Positions 1 to 7,167 of a stretch of DNA of 8,732 nucleotides are shown here, piece after piece. The translations under genes were made by a program, and so were the position numbers. The stretch is from Candidatus Omnitrophota bacterium (GTDB lineage: Bacteria > Verrucomicrobiota > Verrucomicrobiia > Limisphaerales > UBA1319): assembly GCA_023473405.1 (NCBI GenBank), contig JAMCZD010000449.1, positions 1 to 8,732 on the forward strand, read 5' to 3'. How positions within the stretch are numbered: position 1 is the stretch's first letter; each line of letters starts with the position of its first letter. Below the pieces are notes generated by a model. The model was not told the origin of the DNA. It was given only the letters and a program-made list of their open reading frames with translations, and searched no databases.

Positions 1-2
1 CA

Positions 3-1319
3 ATAATATCTGAGCAAAACCTCGAATCGACTTCAACCCATGCCGCCCCGGCTGTCGAGAACCGCCAACCCGCCGAGGTCGTCGTCGCCGTCCGCGGTTT
101 GACCAAGGTCTTCAAGGACTTCTGGGGACGCCCCAAGGCACGGGCGGTAGATAATGTCGATTTCGAGGTGCGGCGCGGAGAAGTGTTCGGATTGCTGGGG
201 CCTAATGGCTCGGGAAAATCCACCACCGTGAAATTGCTCCTGGGCCTGCTTTATCCGACCCGCGGGCACATCGAGGTATTCGGCCATTCGCCCCGCCACG
301 TTGCCACCAAGTCGCGCATCGGCTATCTCCCCGAGGAGTCTTACCTCTACCGTTACCTCGACTCGAATGAGACCCTCGATTTCTTCGGCAGTCTGTTCGA
401 TCTGCCCGGACTCGAACGCCGGAAGCGCGCCGATCAATTGATCGCCATGGTCGGCCTGACCCAGGCGCGCCGCCGGACAGTCGGCGAATTCTCGAAGGGC
501 ATGCAGCGGCGCATCGGTCTTGCCCAGGCGCTTATAAACGACCCGGACCTGGTTATCCTGGACGAACCGACGTCTGGTCTTGATCCCATCGGCTGCCGCG
601 AAGTCAAGGACTTGATCATCGCCCTGGCCCGCCGCGGCAAGACGGTCATCCTCAGCAGTCATTTGCTAGCCGACGTCGAGGATGTGTGCGACCAAGTGGT
701 GATTTATTACGGCGGACGCATCCAGGCCTCCGGCGCGTTGAAAGACTTGCTCGCTACCCCCGACTCGATCCGGATAACCGCTCCCGCCCTCAGCCGCCAG
801 ACCCTCCAACGCGTCCTTGAAATCATCCGCGCCGATGTTGCCGAGGATAAAGTCCGCATCGATGTTCCCACGCAAAACCTCGAGAGCTATTTTCTCAACG
901 TGGTGCAAAAGGCACGGCAGAGCGAGGCCGAGACCTCCGGAGTCACTTCCGGTAATCGCGTTGCCGCTTATCTCGTGGGCGAAGCCGACACCGCCGCCCG
1001 GAAGGACAAAATACTCGAACGCCTCGTTGCACCCGCGCCGGCTTCGTCCAAACCGGCGGCAACGCCGACGCCCGCACCCGTGGCGGCAATCAAATCGGAA
1101 AAACTCGAAGCCCTGACCAAAGCTGCCAATGCCCCATCCGCTCCGCCGCTATCACCGTCCCCACCGCCGCCGGTGACGGCTCAACCCATCGACTTGAGCC
1201 AGGCCAACAAAAAGCTCGCCTCCTTGCTCGGCACTCCCGGGCAAACGGAAAAGGAACAACAGCGCCCGGCCTCCGGTCCCGGTGAAAAAGCCGGCAGGGG
1301 CGAAGAATCCAAGTCCTGA
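3..1319 (+). CDS. ABC transporter ATP-binding protein, 5' end outside window, with long Pro/Ala-rich C-terminal tail
   Basis: This is the cytoplasmic ATPase of an ABC-2-type exporter. The frame is open from the first base, so the start lies upstream of the window or among the first codons. A TTG at 99 is too late, because in-frame residues just before it (a V-V-V-A-V-R-G strand) belong to the first beta strand of the ATPase fold. Walker A GPNGSGKST is at 198-224, the signature FSKGMQ at 489-506, Walker B LVILDE at 549-566 and the switch histidine at 660-662, so the catalytic set is complete. A short C-terminal domain follows, ending near LESYFL as in COG1131-type subunits. After about 1000 there is an unusual tail of roughly 105 residues, rich in Pro, Ala and Lys, holding three short K-(I/L)-x-x-L segments. 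The stop lies 15 nt before the permease start, so the two are cotranscribed. The substrate is not deducible. Confidence 0.93.
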   Translation: MISEQNLESTSTHAAPAVENRQPAEVVVAVRGLTKVFKDFWGRPKARAVDNVDFEVRRGEVFGLLGPNGSGKSTTVKLLLGLLYPTRGHIEVFGHSPRHVATKSRIGYLPEESYLYRYLDSNETLDFFGSLFDLPGLERRKRADQLIAMVGLTQARRRTVGEFSKGMQRRIGLAQALINDPDLVILDEPTSGLDPIGCREVKDLIIALARRGKTVILSSHLLADVEDVCDQVVIYYGGRIQASGALKDLLATPDSIRITAPALSRQTLQRVLEIIRADVAEDKVRIDVPTQNLESYFLNVVQKARQSEAETSGVTSGNRVAAYLVGEADTAARKDKILERLVAPAPASSKPAATPTPAPVAAIKSEKLEALTKAANAPSAPPLSPSPPPPVTAQPIDLSQANKKLASLLGTPGQTEKEQQRPASGPGEKAGRGEESKS

Positions 1320-1334
1320 GCCGGAGAACTGACC

Positions 1335-2744
1335 GTGAAACGCGTGTGGGCCATCACCTGTCTGACGTTCAAATCAGCCTCCCGGTTCCGCCTGATCCCG
1401 GTTCTGGGCGCATTGCTGCTGGGCGCGGTAGTGGCGCTTCCCTTGGTGATCAAGGACGACGGCACGGCGAGAGGTTTTGCTCAGATATTATTGACATACA
1501 CCCTGTCCGTTATAACGGCTCTGTTGGGATTCGCCACGCTTTGGCTGGCCTGCGGCACCCTGGCGCGCGAAGTCGAAGAATGCCAGATGCAATTGATTGC
1601 GGTCAAACCGGTGGCGCGCTGGCAAATCTGGCTGGGCAAATGGCTGGGCATCATGATGCTGAACGGCCTGTTGCTCGCCTTGTCGGGCGGTGCCGTCTAT
1701 TTTTTGCTCCAATGGCGCGCACAGCGTTTGCCGGAGGCGCAGCGCAAGTCTTTGGAATCCGAGGTGCTGGTTGCCCGCGGCTCGGCCAAGGAATCGGTGC
1801 CGGACCTGGAACCTATCGTGAATGAGGTGCTGCAAAAACGCCTGGAACAGATGCACACCAGGCAGGCCGCCATGCGACCCTTCGATCTGCAAATGCTGCG
1901 CAATCAGATTCGCGAACAGCTCAAGGCCGAGTATCAGTTGGTGCGGCCAGGTTTTTTCCGGCGCTGGATAATTTCCCTCGGCCCGGAACATGAACGCCTG
2001 CGCGATCAACCACTCTTTTTGCGGGTGAAATTTTCCACCACAAAACGGGATGAATCTACCACAGGCCCACCCCAGACTTATTTGACGTTGTGGCAGATAG
2101 GCGTGCCGGACACACCAAGGCTCAGCCGCCTGTCGATCAAACTCGCGGCGGACAGCTTCCAGCAATTTCAGATTCCGCCCAATTTATTCGACAGCAACGG
2201 GGTGCTGACCATCGATTGCATCAATCCCAACGACACCGATCTGTTGTTTCAGCTTGAAGACGGTCTCGAAGTGCTCTATCCGGCCGGTGGGTTCGGTTTG
2301 AACTTTGTGCGGGGGCTGGGGATTATCTACTGTTGGTTGGCATTGCTGGCGGCGATAGGATTGTCGGCGGCGAGTTTTCTTTCTTTTCCGGTGGCGACCT
2401 TTTTTGCGCTGGGCATACTGGTGATCGGTTTATCGAGCGGAACTCTGCAACAAATAATCCAGGACCGGGGCATCTCGGAGGTCAACCACGACACTGGAAC
2501 GATCACCAATCCCCTCTGGTTCGATCATATGTCGGTGTTCTTCTTCAGCGCGATTCTTAAAGTGGTGAACCTGGTCCAGGGATTCTCGCCCATTGACTCG
2601 CTTAGCACCGGACGCTGGATCACCTGGGGACAACTAGGCCGGGCAGTTGGCCAGATCGTTTTGTTGCTGGGAGGCGCCTTCAGCGTCTTGGGCATCAGCT
2701 TGTTCACCCGGCGCGAACTCGCCACCGCGCAAGGAAACCAATGA
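1335..2744 (+). CDS. ABC-2-type transporter permease with large inserted soluble domain
   Basis: This is the membrane partner of the upstream ATPase (469 aa). The GTG start is supported by GGAG at 1323-1326, 8 nt upstream. Hydrophobic segments at about residues 20-40, 48-75 and 100-126 form an N-terminal membrane block, and segments at about 327-347, 350-370 and 436-458 a C-terminal one. Between them, residues 128-322 are soluble: first charged and helical (about 130-205), then apparently beta-rich (about 225-315, with alternating hydrophobic residues and Asn/Asp-Gly turns). Many ABC-2 permeases have only short loops between their helices, so this insertion probably faces outside the membrane and may bind a substrate or partner. 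Gly, Leu and Phe enrichment in the last helices fits the ABC-2 fold. The stop codon overlaps the next start as ATGA, implying translational coupling. ABC-2 assignment is good; the transported molecule is unknown. Confidence 0.88.
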   Translation: MKRVWAITCLTFKSASRFRLIPVLGALLLGAVVALPLVIKDDGTARGFAQILLTYTLSVITALLGFATLWLACGTLAREVEECQMQLIAVKPVARWQIWLGKWLGIMMLNGLLLALSGGAVYFLLQWRAQRLPEAQRKSLESEVLVARGSAKESVPDLEPIVNEVLQKRLEQMHTRQAAMRPFDLQMLRNQIREQLKAEYQLVRPGFFRRWIISLGPEHERLRDQPLFLRVKFSTTKRDESTTGPPQTYLTLWQIGVPDTPRLSRLSIKLAADSFQQFQIPPNLFDSNGVLTIDCINPNDTDLLFQLEDGLEVLYPAGGFGLNFVRGLGIIYCWLALLAAIGLSAASFLSFPVATFFALGILVIGLSSGTLQQIIQDRGISEVNHDTGTITNPLWFDHMSVFFFSAILKVVNLVQGFSPIDSLSTGRWITWGQLGRAVGQIVLLLGGAFSVLGISLFTRRELATAQGNQ

Positions 2745-4261
2745 CACGGTCCGGCTCGAGACTATTCAAACCTGTTCTGGCGGCGCTGGCCGTGGTTCTG
2801 CTGCTGGTCGCTTCCTTTTCCCAGCAACGGTTGAACAGCGCCCGCGATCGGCTGGGATTGACCCGGATCGAGCCGCTCAAAAACGCGCCTCCCGTGCTTG
2901 CGTTCACCACGGTGGCCCTGGGCGGATTCCGCGGCCTGATTGCTAACGCGCTGTGGATTCGGGCAATGGACCTCCAGGATGACGGAAAATATTTCGAGAT
3001 GGCGCAACTGGCCGACTGGATCACCACCCTCCAGCCGCACATGACCACGGTCTGGATCGTTCAAGCCTGGAATATGGCTTACAATATCTCGATAAAATTC
3101 CAGGACCCGCGTGATCGCTGGTTCTGGGTTCGGCAAGGCATCGAGCTGTTGCGCGACCGCGGCCTGAAATATAATCCCCATGAACCGCTTATCTACCGTG
3201 AGCTCGCCTGGTTCTTCCAACATAAAATGGGACAAAACCTCGATGACGCCCATATGTATTTTAAGGAGGCCTGGGCTGAGCTGATGGACAAGGTCCTGGG
3301 CGGCGGACGACCCAATTACGACGCGCTGCTCCACCCCAAAACCGACCAGGATAAATCACGGCTCAAACAGCTCGAGGATACCTACAAGATGGACCCCAAG
3401 GTCATGGAACAGGTGGATGAACACTACGGTCCGTTGGATTGGCGCCTCCCCGAGGCCAGCGCAATCTACTGGGCCTGGCTCGGCCTGGCCGAATGCAAAA
3501 AACGAGAAGACCTCATACCTCTCCGGCGCGTCATCTACCAGTCCATGCAATTGGCCTTCCAACGCGGTCAGTTGCTCGAATCGAAAACTGGCAGCCTGTT
3601 TCAGTTGGGACCGAACCTTGACCTGATACCCAATGCCAATCGCGCCTATGAAGACATGATGGAGCAGGACCCGAAAGAACATGAGCAGATACAAACCGGC
3701 CACCGAAATTTCCTGCGGGATGCGGTCTATTTCCTATACGTCAACAACCGCCTGTCCGAGGCCGCCAAGTGGTTCCATTACCTGGGCGAGAAATATCCCA
3801 ACAAACCTTTGTTGAACGGCAAACCCAATACCTTGCCCGGCACGATTTCCATCGACGATTATGCCCTCGACCGCATCAGCGAGGACGTCGGTGAAACCTC
3901 CCAGGATCGAGTGCGCGCAATCGTCGGCGGACTGCTGGTCCATTCATTCGTGAACCGTGCAATGGGACTCGACGACACCGCGGACAATTATGAACTCCTT
4001 GCGAGCAAGGTTTATGCCCGGTTCGAAAAGGCCGTCGAAGGCGCCGAAAAACGGGTTGGCCTGGCCCCGCTCGCACAAATTCGCAAGGAGGCCCTGGACC
4101 AGCTCCTCGGCACCGACAGCCCTCTAAACCAGGAACTCCAGGCCCAGCTCCGCACCGCCCTCCGCCTGCCGGCGCCCACCCTGCCACCCACAGGATCCAC
4201 CAACACACCCGCAACACCAGCCGCCACCAACACACCCGCCGCTTCCGCAGGCGCTCATTAG
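2741..4261 (+). CDS. Membrane-anchored helical-repeat (TPR-like) protein of ABC operon, function unknown
   Basis: This 506-aa protein starts at an ATG overlapping the permease stop, with AAGGAA at 2731-2736 as ribosome binding site. Residues 1-10 are basic and 11-26 strongly hydrophobic (an Ala/Val/Leu stretch). There is no lipobox cysteine, so this is probably an uncleaved signal anchor that places the rest outside the cytoplasm. A conserved-looking segment at 58-118 contains LGGFRGL, ALWIRAMDLQ and QAWNMAYNIS. I recall similar segments in uncharacterised envelope proteins of Verrucomicrobiota and relatives. The body is alpha-helical and rich in Trp, Tyr and Ala; candidate TPR-like helix pairs lie at 100-180, 240-275 and 325-352, but none is a textbook TPR. 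From about 478 the tail is Pro/Thr/Ala-rich with a repeated TNTPA. Coupling to the two ABC genes suggests it is an accessory or substrate-handling subunit. No enzymatic motif is visible. Confidence 0.85.
   Translation: MTRSGSRLFKPVLAALAVVLLLVASFSQQRLNSARDRLGLTRIEPLKNAPPVLAFTTVALGGFRGLIANALWIRAMDLQDDGKYFEMAQLADWITTLQPHMTTVWIVQAWNMAYNISIKFQDPRDRWFWVRQGIELLRDRGLKYNPHEPLIYRELAWFFQHKMGQNLDDAHMYFKEAWAELMDKVLGGGRPNYDALLHPKTDQDKSRLKQLEDTYKMDPKVMEQVDEHYGPLDWRLPEASAIYWAWLGLAECKKREDLIPLRRVIYQSMQLAFQRGQLLESKTGSLFQLGPNLDLIPNANRAYEDMMEQDPKEHEQIQTGHRNFLRDAVYFLYVNNRLSEAAKWFHYLGEKYPNKPLLNGKPNTLPGTISIDDYALDRISEDVGETSQDRVRAIVGGLLVHSFVNRAMGLDDTADNYELLASKVYARFEKAVEGAEKRVGLAPLAQIRKEALDQLLGTDSPLNQELQAQLRTALRLPAPTLPPTGSTNTPATPAATNTPAASAGAH
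4197..4239 (+). repeat. 16-bp direct repeat, 27-bp period, in the C-terminal tail
   Basis: CCACCAACACACCCGC occurs at 4197-4212 and again at 4224-4239. The 27-bp offset keeps the reading frame, giving TNTPA twice with a nine-residue period. It encodes part of a disordered Pro/Thr/Ala tail and could expand or contract without breaking the gene. Confidence 0.85.
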
Positions 4262-4373
4262 GGCGTGTTTTGTAATGGCCAGGGGTGCCGCAAAGAATTC
4301 TGTCTCACGCCAAACGTGCTATTGGCCCTGATATTTAGTTGTGTTTGATGAGGAGCCACTTAAACTGTCCGCC

Positions 4374-4958
4374 ATGATCAGGGCGATTCAACTGGTATTA
4401 TCACCGGCAAATGCTTGGACTCGGATTGTCAATGGGAAACATGGAGTTGTGGCGACGGTTTTGGGCTTTTTGCTGCCGATCGTCTTGCTGAGCGACCTGG
4501 TGGAAGGTTATGTGCTGGTACGGTGGGGAGGGCGCGCCGGACCGTTCGAACGCATGATAACATACAACCTCGACGTCGTCGTCCGATATGCAAGCATCCA
4601 ATTGATCCTCGGCTTGGTTATGGTCGGCTTCGGCGCCGTGTTGATCAAATGGATTACTGACAGCTTCCATCTCCAGCCGCGTTTCACCCAATGCTTCAAC
4701 CTGGCGGCCTATGGGATGAGCCCTGTCTTTCTGGCGCGCTTCCTGCATGCCATCCCCACTCTCAATTCCTGGATCATCTGGGCGGTGGGCGCCCTTGGCT
4801 GTATCTACATCTTATATCAAGGCATCGGCATCGTGCTCGAACCCGACCAGACCAAGGGCTTTGGTCTGTACCTGTTGAGCGGGCTGGTCTTTACCATTTT
4901 GAGCGGCATTGCCCAGCTTATGGCGTCGGCTATCCTCAGTGGCGGCGTCAACTTTTAA
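4374..4958 (+). CDS. Yip1-family integral membrane protein
   Basis: The product is 194 aa from the ATG at 4374. An in-frame GTG at 4341 would add 11 residues. I prefer the ATG because the protein then begins M-I-R-A-I-Q-L-V-L-S-P, like the usual opening of bacterial Yip1-domain proteins. AGGAG at 4351-4355 is 18 nt from this ATG, further than normal, so the start is uncertain. Hydrophobic segments lie at about residues 23-47, 72-94, 109-127, 131-153 and 163-190, giving the five-helix Yip1 layout. AAYGMSPVFLARFLHAIP at 111-128 resembles the conserved Yip1 region with a Tyr-x-x-x-Pro core. Bacterial members are mostly uncharacterised and sit in the inner membrane; the eukaryotic relatives act in vesicle traffic, but that role should not be carried over. 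It lies 112 nt after the ABC operon and could be read through from it or be separately expressed. Confidence 0.8.
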   Translation: MIRAIQLVLSPANAWTRIVNGKHGVVATVLGFLLPIVLLSDLVEGYVLVRWGGRAGPFERMITYNLDVVVRYASIQLILGLVMVGFGAVLIKWITDSFHLQPRFTQCFNLAAYGMSPVFLARFLHAIPTLNSWIIWAVGALGCIYILYQGIGIVLEPDQTKGFGLYLLSGLVFTILSGIAQLMASAILSGGVNF

Positions 4959-5071
4959 GCTTGTTCCTGCCTTCTTCCTCGCGTTGTAAATTGCTCCCTG
5001 ATCCGTGGGATAAAATACGTGATTCGCCATAATGGAATTGCTGCGCCGTTCGCCAGAAACCTTGGCTCAAA

Positions 5072-5100
5072 TTGCAATCCTTCGAACTTCGGGCTAGATT
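5072..5100 (+). promoter_or_regulatory. Possible sigma-70-like promoter for the dehydratase gene
   Basis: TTGCAA at 5072-5077 and TAGATT at 5095-5100 are separated by 17 bp. Each hexamer matches the consensus at four of six positions. It sits in the 189-nt gap upstream of the dehydratase and would start transcription near 5107. Matches of this quality arise by chance, so support is weak. Confidence 0.28.
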
Positions 5101-5134
5101 GAGCAGGGCGTAAGGGGACAAGGAATTAACCATC

Positions 5135-5141
5135 AGGGGGA
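5135..5141 (+). promoter_or_regulatory. Ribosome binding site deciding the dehydratase start
   Basis: The purine run AGGGGGA ends directly against the ATG at 5142, leaving no spacer, but stands 6 nt before the ATG at 5148. The second ATG is therefore the likelier start. Confidence 0.6.
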
Positions 5142-5147
5142 ATGAGC

Positions 5148-5495
5148 ATGAGCGAATTGGCCAAAAAGCAATGTGTGCCTTGCCAGGGTGGGACACCGCC
5201 GATGAAGGGGGCGAAACTCGAAGAGCTTCATCGGCAACTGAACAAGGATTGGCGCGTGATCAATGAGCATCATTTGGAACGGACGTTTATTTTCAAGGAT
5301 TTCCGTGAAGCGTTGGCTTTCACCAATCGGGTAGGGGAACTGGCCGAGGCCGTCGGGCATCACCCCGATCTTTACCTGGCCTGGGGCAAGGTGAAAGTAA
5401 CGGTTTGGACACACAAGATCGACGGGTTAACCGACACCGATTTCATTTTCGCGGCGCGAGTCGACGAGCTTCCCAGTGGGTCGGGTGGCAAGTAG
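5148..5495 (+). CDS. phhB: Pterin-4a-carbinolamine dehydratase (PCD/DCoH family)
   Basis: The enzyme removes water from 4a-hydroxytetrahydropterin, regenerating quinonoid dihydropterin, and works with aromatic amino acid hydroxylases in the cytoplasm. The 115-aa product (from ATG 5148) is full length for the family. It carries the known active-site pattern: Glu67-x3-His71-His72-Pro73, Trp79, then nine residues to His89, and Asp98 after eight more. The N-terminal C-x-x-C-x-G-G (residues 9-15) is common in bacterial members; its role is unclear. No phenylalanine hydroxylase gene is in the window. Many bacteria have PCD without that hydroxylase, where roles in folate or molybdopterin metabolism have been proposed, so the local role is open. 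The gene ends 66 nt before the permease start and may share its transcript. The symbol refers to the family; the pathway was not shown. Confidence 0.95.
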   Translation: MSELAKKQCVPCQGGTPPMKGAKLEELHRQLNKDWRVINEHHLERTFIFKDFREALAFTNRVGELAEAVGHHPDLYLAWGKVKVTVWTHKIDGLTDTDFIFAARVDELPSGSGGK

Positions 5496-5505
5496 GGGGG
5501 GGGGG
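5495..5505 (+). repeat. Homopolymeric G tract (11 G)
   Basis: Eleven consecutive G residues begin at the last base of the dehydratase TAG stop, followed by T and GGG. Length changes would leave the dehydratase protein intact but alter the spacing and structure of the permease leader. Such tracts slip during replication and are also a frequent site of sequencing error. Confidence 0.9.
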
Positions 5506-5533
5506 TGGGCGCGTGACTTTTTCTCGCCTAGAG

Positions 5534-5564
5534 CACGGGAGACCATTAAATACTTGCTCCCGTG
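5534..5564 (+). promoter_or_regulatory. Hairpin enclosing the permease start codon
   Basis: CACGGGAG (5534-5541) and CTCCCGTG (5557-5564) are perfect inverted repeats of 8 bp around a 15-nt loop. The 3' arm ends with the GTG start codon of the permease. The 5' arm contains GGGAG, the only Shine-Dalgarno-like stretch nearby. If it forms in the mRNA it would hide both and lower initiation. No T-run follows, so it is not a usual terminator. I could not match it to a known purine or preQ1 riboswitch. Confidence 0.55.
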
Positions 5565-7160
5565 AAGACAAAATGGTTTGTCCGCGGCGATATCGACGGC
5601 TTTTTCGGCCTGTTTATCGACAACCTTCTCCAATTGATGGTGATCGCTGTCCTCGGAGAGGCGGTCTGCGGTTTTACTCCGGAACTGGTTTACGGTCAAA
5701 TTCTGCCCGGAGCGGCGGCTTCCATCTTAGCGGGCAATCTCTTTTATGCGTGGCAGGCCCGCCGCCTGGCGCGGAGGACCGGACGCGAGGACGTCACGGC
5801 CTTGCCCTACGGCATCAATACGCCGAGTGTGTTCGCCTATATCCTGTTGATCATGGGGCCGGTCTACCAGGAAACCAAGAATGCAACGCTCGCCTGGCAG
5901 GCGGGTTTGTTTGCCTGTTTCCTGAGCGGGATAATGGAAACGGCGGGGGCTTTTTGCGGGGATTGGCTTCGCCGGCACACCCCTCGAGCGGCGCTGCTGT
6001 CCGCGTTAGCCGGAATTGCGATCACCTTTATTGCGATGGCTTTCGCCTTTCAAATCTTTGCCACCCCGGTAATCGCCCTGCTTCCCATGATGCTGATCCT
6101 GATCAATTACGCTTCGCGGATTCGATTGCCCCTGGGACTGCCGGGTGGATTTGCGGCGGTGGCGGTTGGAACGGCGGTTGCCTGGGGGTTGCGCTTGTTG
6201 GGATACCGATATTTCGAACCCAACCCCGAGTCGTATGCCGTGGGTCTGCACTTTTTCAAACCGGCCTTGTCTGAACTATCCGCCTTCCTGGTTTCGCCGG
6301 TTGGATGGAAGTACTTGGCCGTAATCTTTCCGATGGGCTTGTTCAATGTAATCGGTTCGTTGCAGAACCTGGAAAGCGCCGAGGCGGCCGGGGACCGGTT
6401 TGAAACCCGTTCTTCGCTGCTGGCCAATGGCCTTGGCAGTTTATGCGCCGCGTTTTTGGGAAGCGCATTTCCCACCACCATTTACATTGGGCATCCTGGC
6501 TGGAAGGCAATGGGTGCGCGTTCGGGTTACTCGGTTCTCAATGGATTGGCCATCACGGCTCTATGCCTGACCGGCGGCGTGACCCTTGTCCTTAGGTGGG
6601 TGCCGTTGGAGGCGGTGCTGGGCATCCTCCTCTGGATCGGTTTGATCATTACCGCGCAGGCCTACCAGGAAACCCCGAGGAAACATGCCTTGGCGGTGAC
6701 GGTGGGCTTCATCCCGCCCCTGGCGGCCTGGGCATTGTTATTGATCGAGACGGCCTTGAGCAAAGCCGGTTCGAGCTTGTATGCCGTGGCGCCGAAGTTC
6801 GGCTCGGACCTGTTTATCCACGGCATCATCGCGCTTAACCAGGGCTTTATCCTGAGCTCGATGATCCTGGCGGCAATCCTGGCCTTCATCATTGACCGCC
6901 AATTTTTCAGGGCCGGCTTGTGGGCCCTGGCAGCCGCCGGTTTATCGGCCATCGGCATTATTCACGCCTATAGCCTGACCCCGCTCGGGGTCCAGAACAA
7001 AATGGGGTGGATGGCGGCGCCTCAATTCGTGGTGGGGTATAGTCTGACGGCGGCGGTCTTGATCGGCCTGCATTGGTGGCAATCGACTGGAACAACTAGC
7101 CTTCAACGCAATCGCGCGAGCGTTGAAGGCGCATTGAGCCCGGCAAAAGAACAAGCATAA
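5562..7160 (+). CDS. NCS2/AzgA-like permease, substrate uncertain (nucleobase or related)
   Basis: This 532-aa inner-membrane protein fits the xanthine/uracil permease superfamily, which imports nucleobases with protons. The GTG at 5562 is the only upstream start, since an in-frame TAA lies at 5547-5549, and it gives a typical opening (WFVRGDIDGFFGLFIDN). About 12-14 hydrophobic segments span residues 14 to 510. ALPYGINTPSVFAY (near 80-94) resembles the first half-helix region of AzgA-type transporters. NVIGSLQNLESAEAAG and the later LGSAFPTTIYIGHPGW, followed by ARSGYS, align by eye with AzgA's equivalent TM8-TM10 segments. However, the AzgA-type T-x-Y-x-E-S-A stretch is replaced by T-I-Y-I-G-H-P, so specificity may differ. 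The last 30 residues are hydrophilic and contain a DNA hairpin. PPK2 begins 7 nt after the stop, suggesting cotranscription. No Shine-Dalgarno sits at normal spacing. The fold is secure; the substrate is not. Confidence 0.87.
   Translation: MKTKWFVRGDIDGFFGLFIDNLLQLMVIAVLGEAVCGFTPELVYGQILPGAAASILAGNLFYAWQARRLARRTGREDVTALPYGINTPSVFAYILLIMGPVYQETKNATLAWQAGLFACFLSGIMETAGAFCGDWLRRHTPRAALLSALAGIAITFIAMAFAFQIFATPVIALLPMMLILINYASRIRLPLGLPGGFAAVAVGTAVAWGLRLLGYRYFEPNPESYAVGLHFFKPALSELSAFLVSPVGWKYLAVIFPMGLFNVIGSLQNLESAEAAGDRFETRSSLLANGLGSLCAAFLGSAFPTTIYIGHPGWKAMGARSGYSVLNGLAITALCLTGGVTLVLRWVPLEAVLGILLWIGLIITAQAYQETPRKHALAVTVGFIPPLAAWALLLIETALSKAGSSLYAVAPKFGSDLFIHGIIALNQGFILSSMILAAILAFIIDRQFFRAGLWALAAAGLSAIGIIHAYSLTPLGVQNKMGWMAAPQFVVGYSLTAAVLIGLHWWQSTGTTSLQRNRASVEGALSPAKEQA
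7099..7130 (+). repeat. Perfect 11-bp inverted repeat at the 3' end of the permease gene
   Basis: GCCTTCAACGC (7099-7109) and GCGTTGAAGGC (7120-7130) are exact reverse complements around a 10-nt loop that includes the self-complementary TCGCGCGA. It lies within the permease's last codons, about 38 nt before the PPK2 start. With no T-run after it, it is more likely an mRNA-processing or stability hairpin, or a protein site, than an intrinsic terminator. Confidence 0.75.
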
Positions 7161-7167
7161 TACACAC

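Noticed and set aside
1488..2165. Minus-strand open frame of 225 codons antisense to the permease
   Set aside because: It lies wholly within a gene with clear membrane segments and has the His/Gln/Arg-rich composition of an antisense shadow.
2762..3334. Minus-strand open frame of 190 codons antisense to the solenoid gene
   Set aside because: No recognisable domain; the plus-strand frame is continuous, coupled to its neighbour and has a signal anchor.
4262..4373. Rho-independent terminator after the ABC operon
   Set aside because: No stem followed by a T-run is present; only short CAGGG/CCCTG complementarity with a long loop.
5496..5561. Purine riboswitch ahead of the permease
   Set aside because: The leader after the dehydratase stop is only 66 nt and I see none of the conserved purine-riboswitch core; only a simple hairpin is supported.
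5405..6274. Plus-strand open frame of 289 codons spanning the dehydratase end and the permease
   Set aside because: It crosses the G tract and overlaps two clear genes out of frame, with Arg/Gly/Pro-rich shadow composition.
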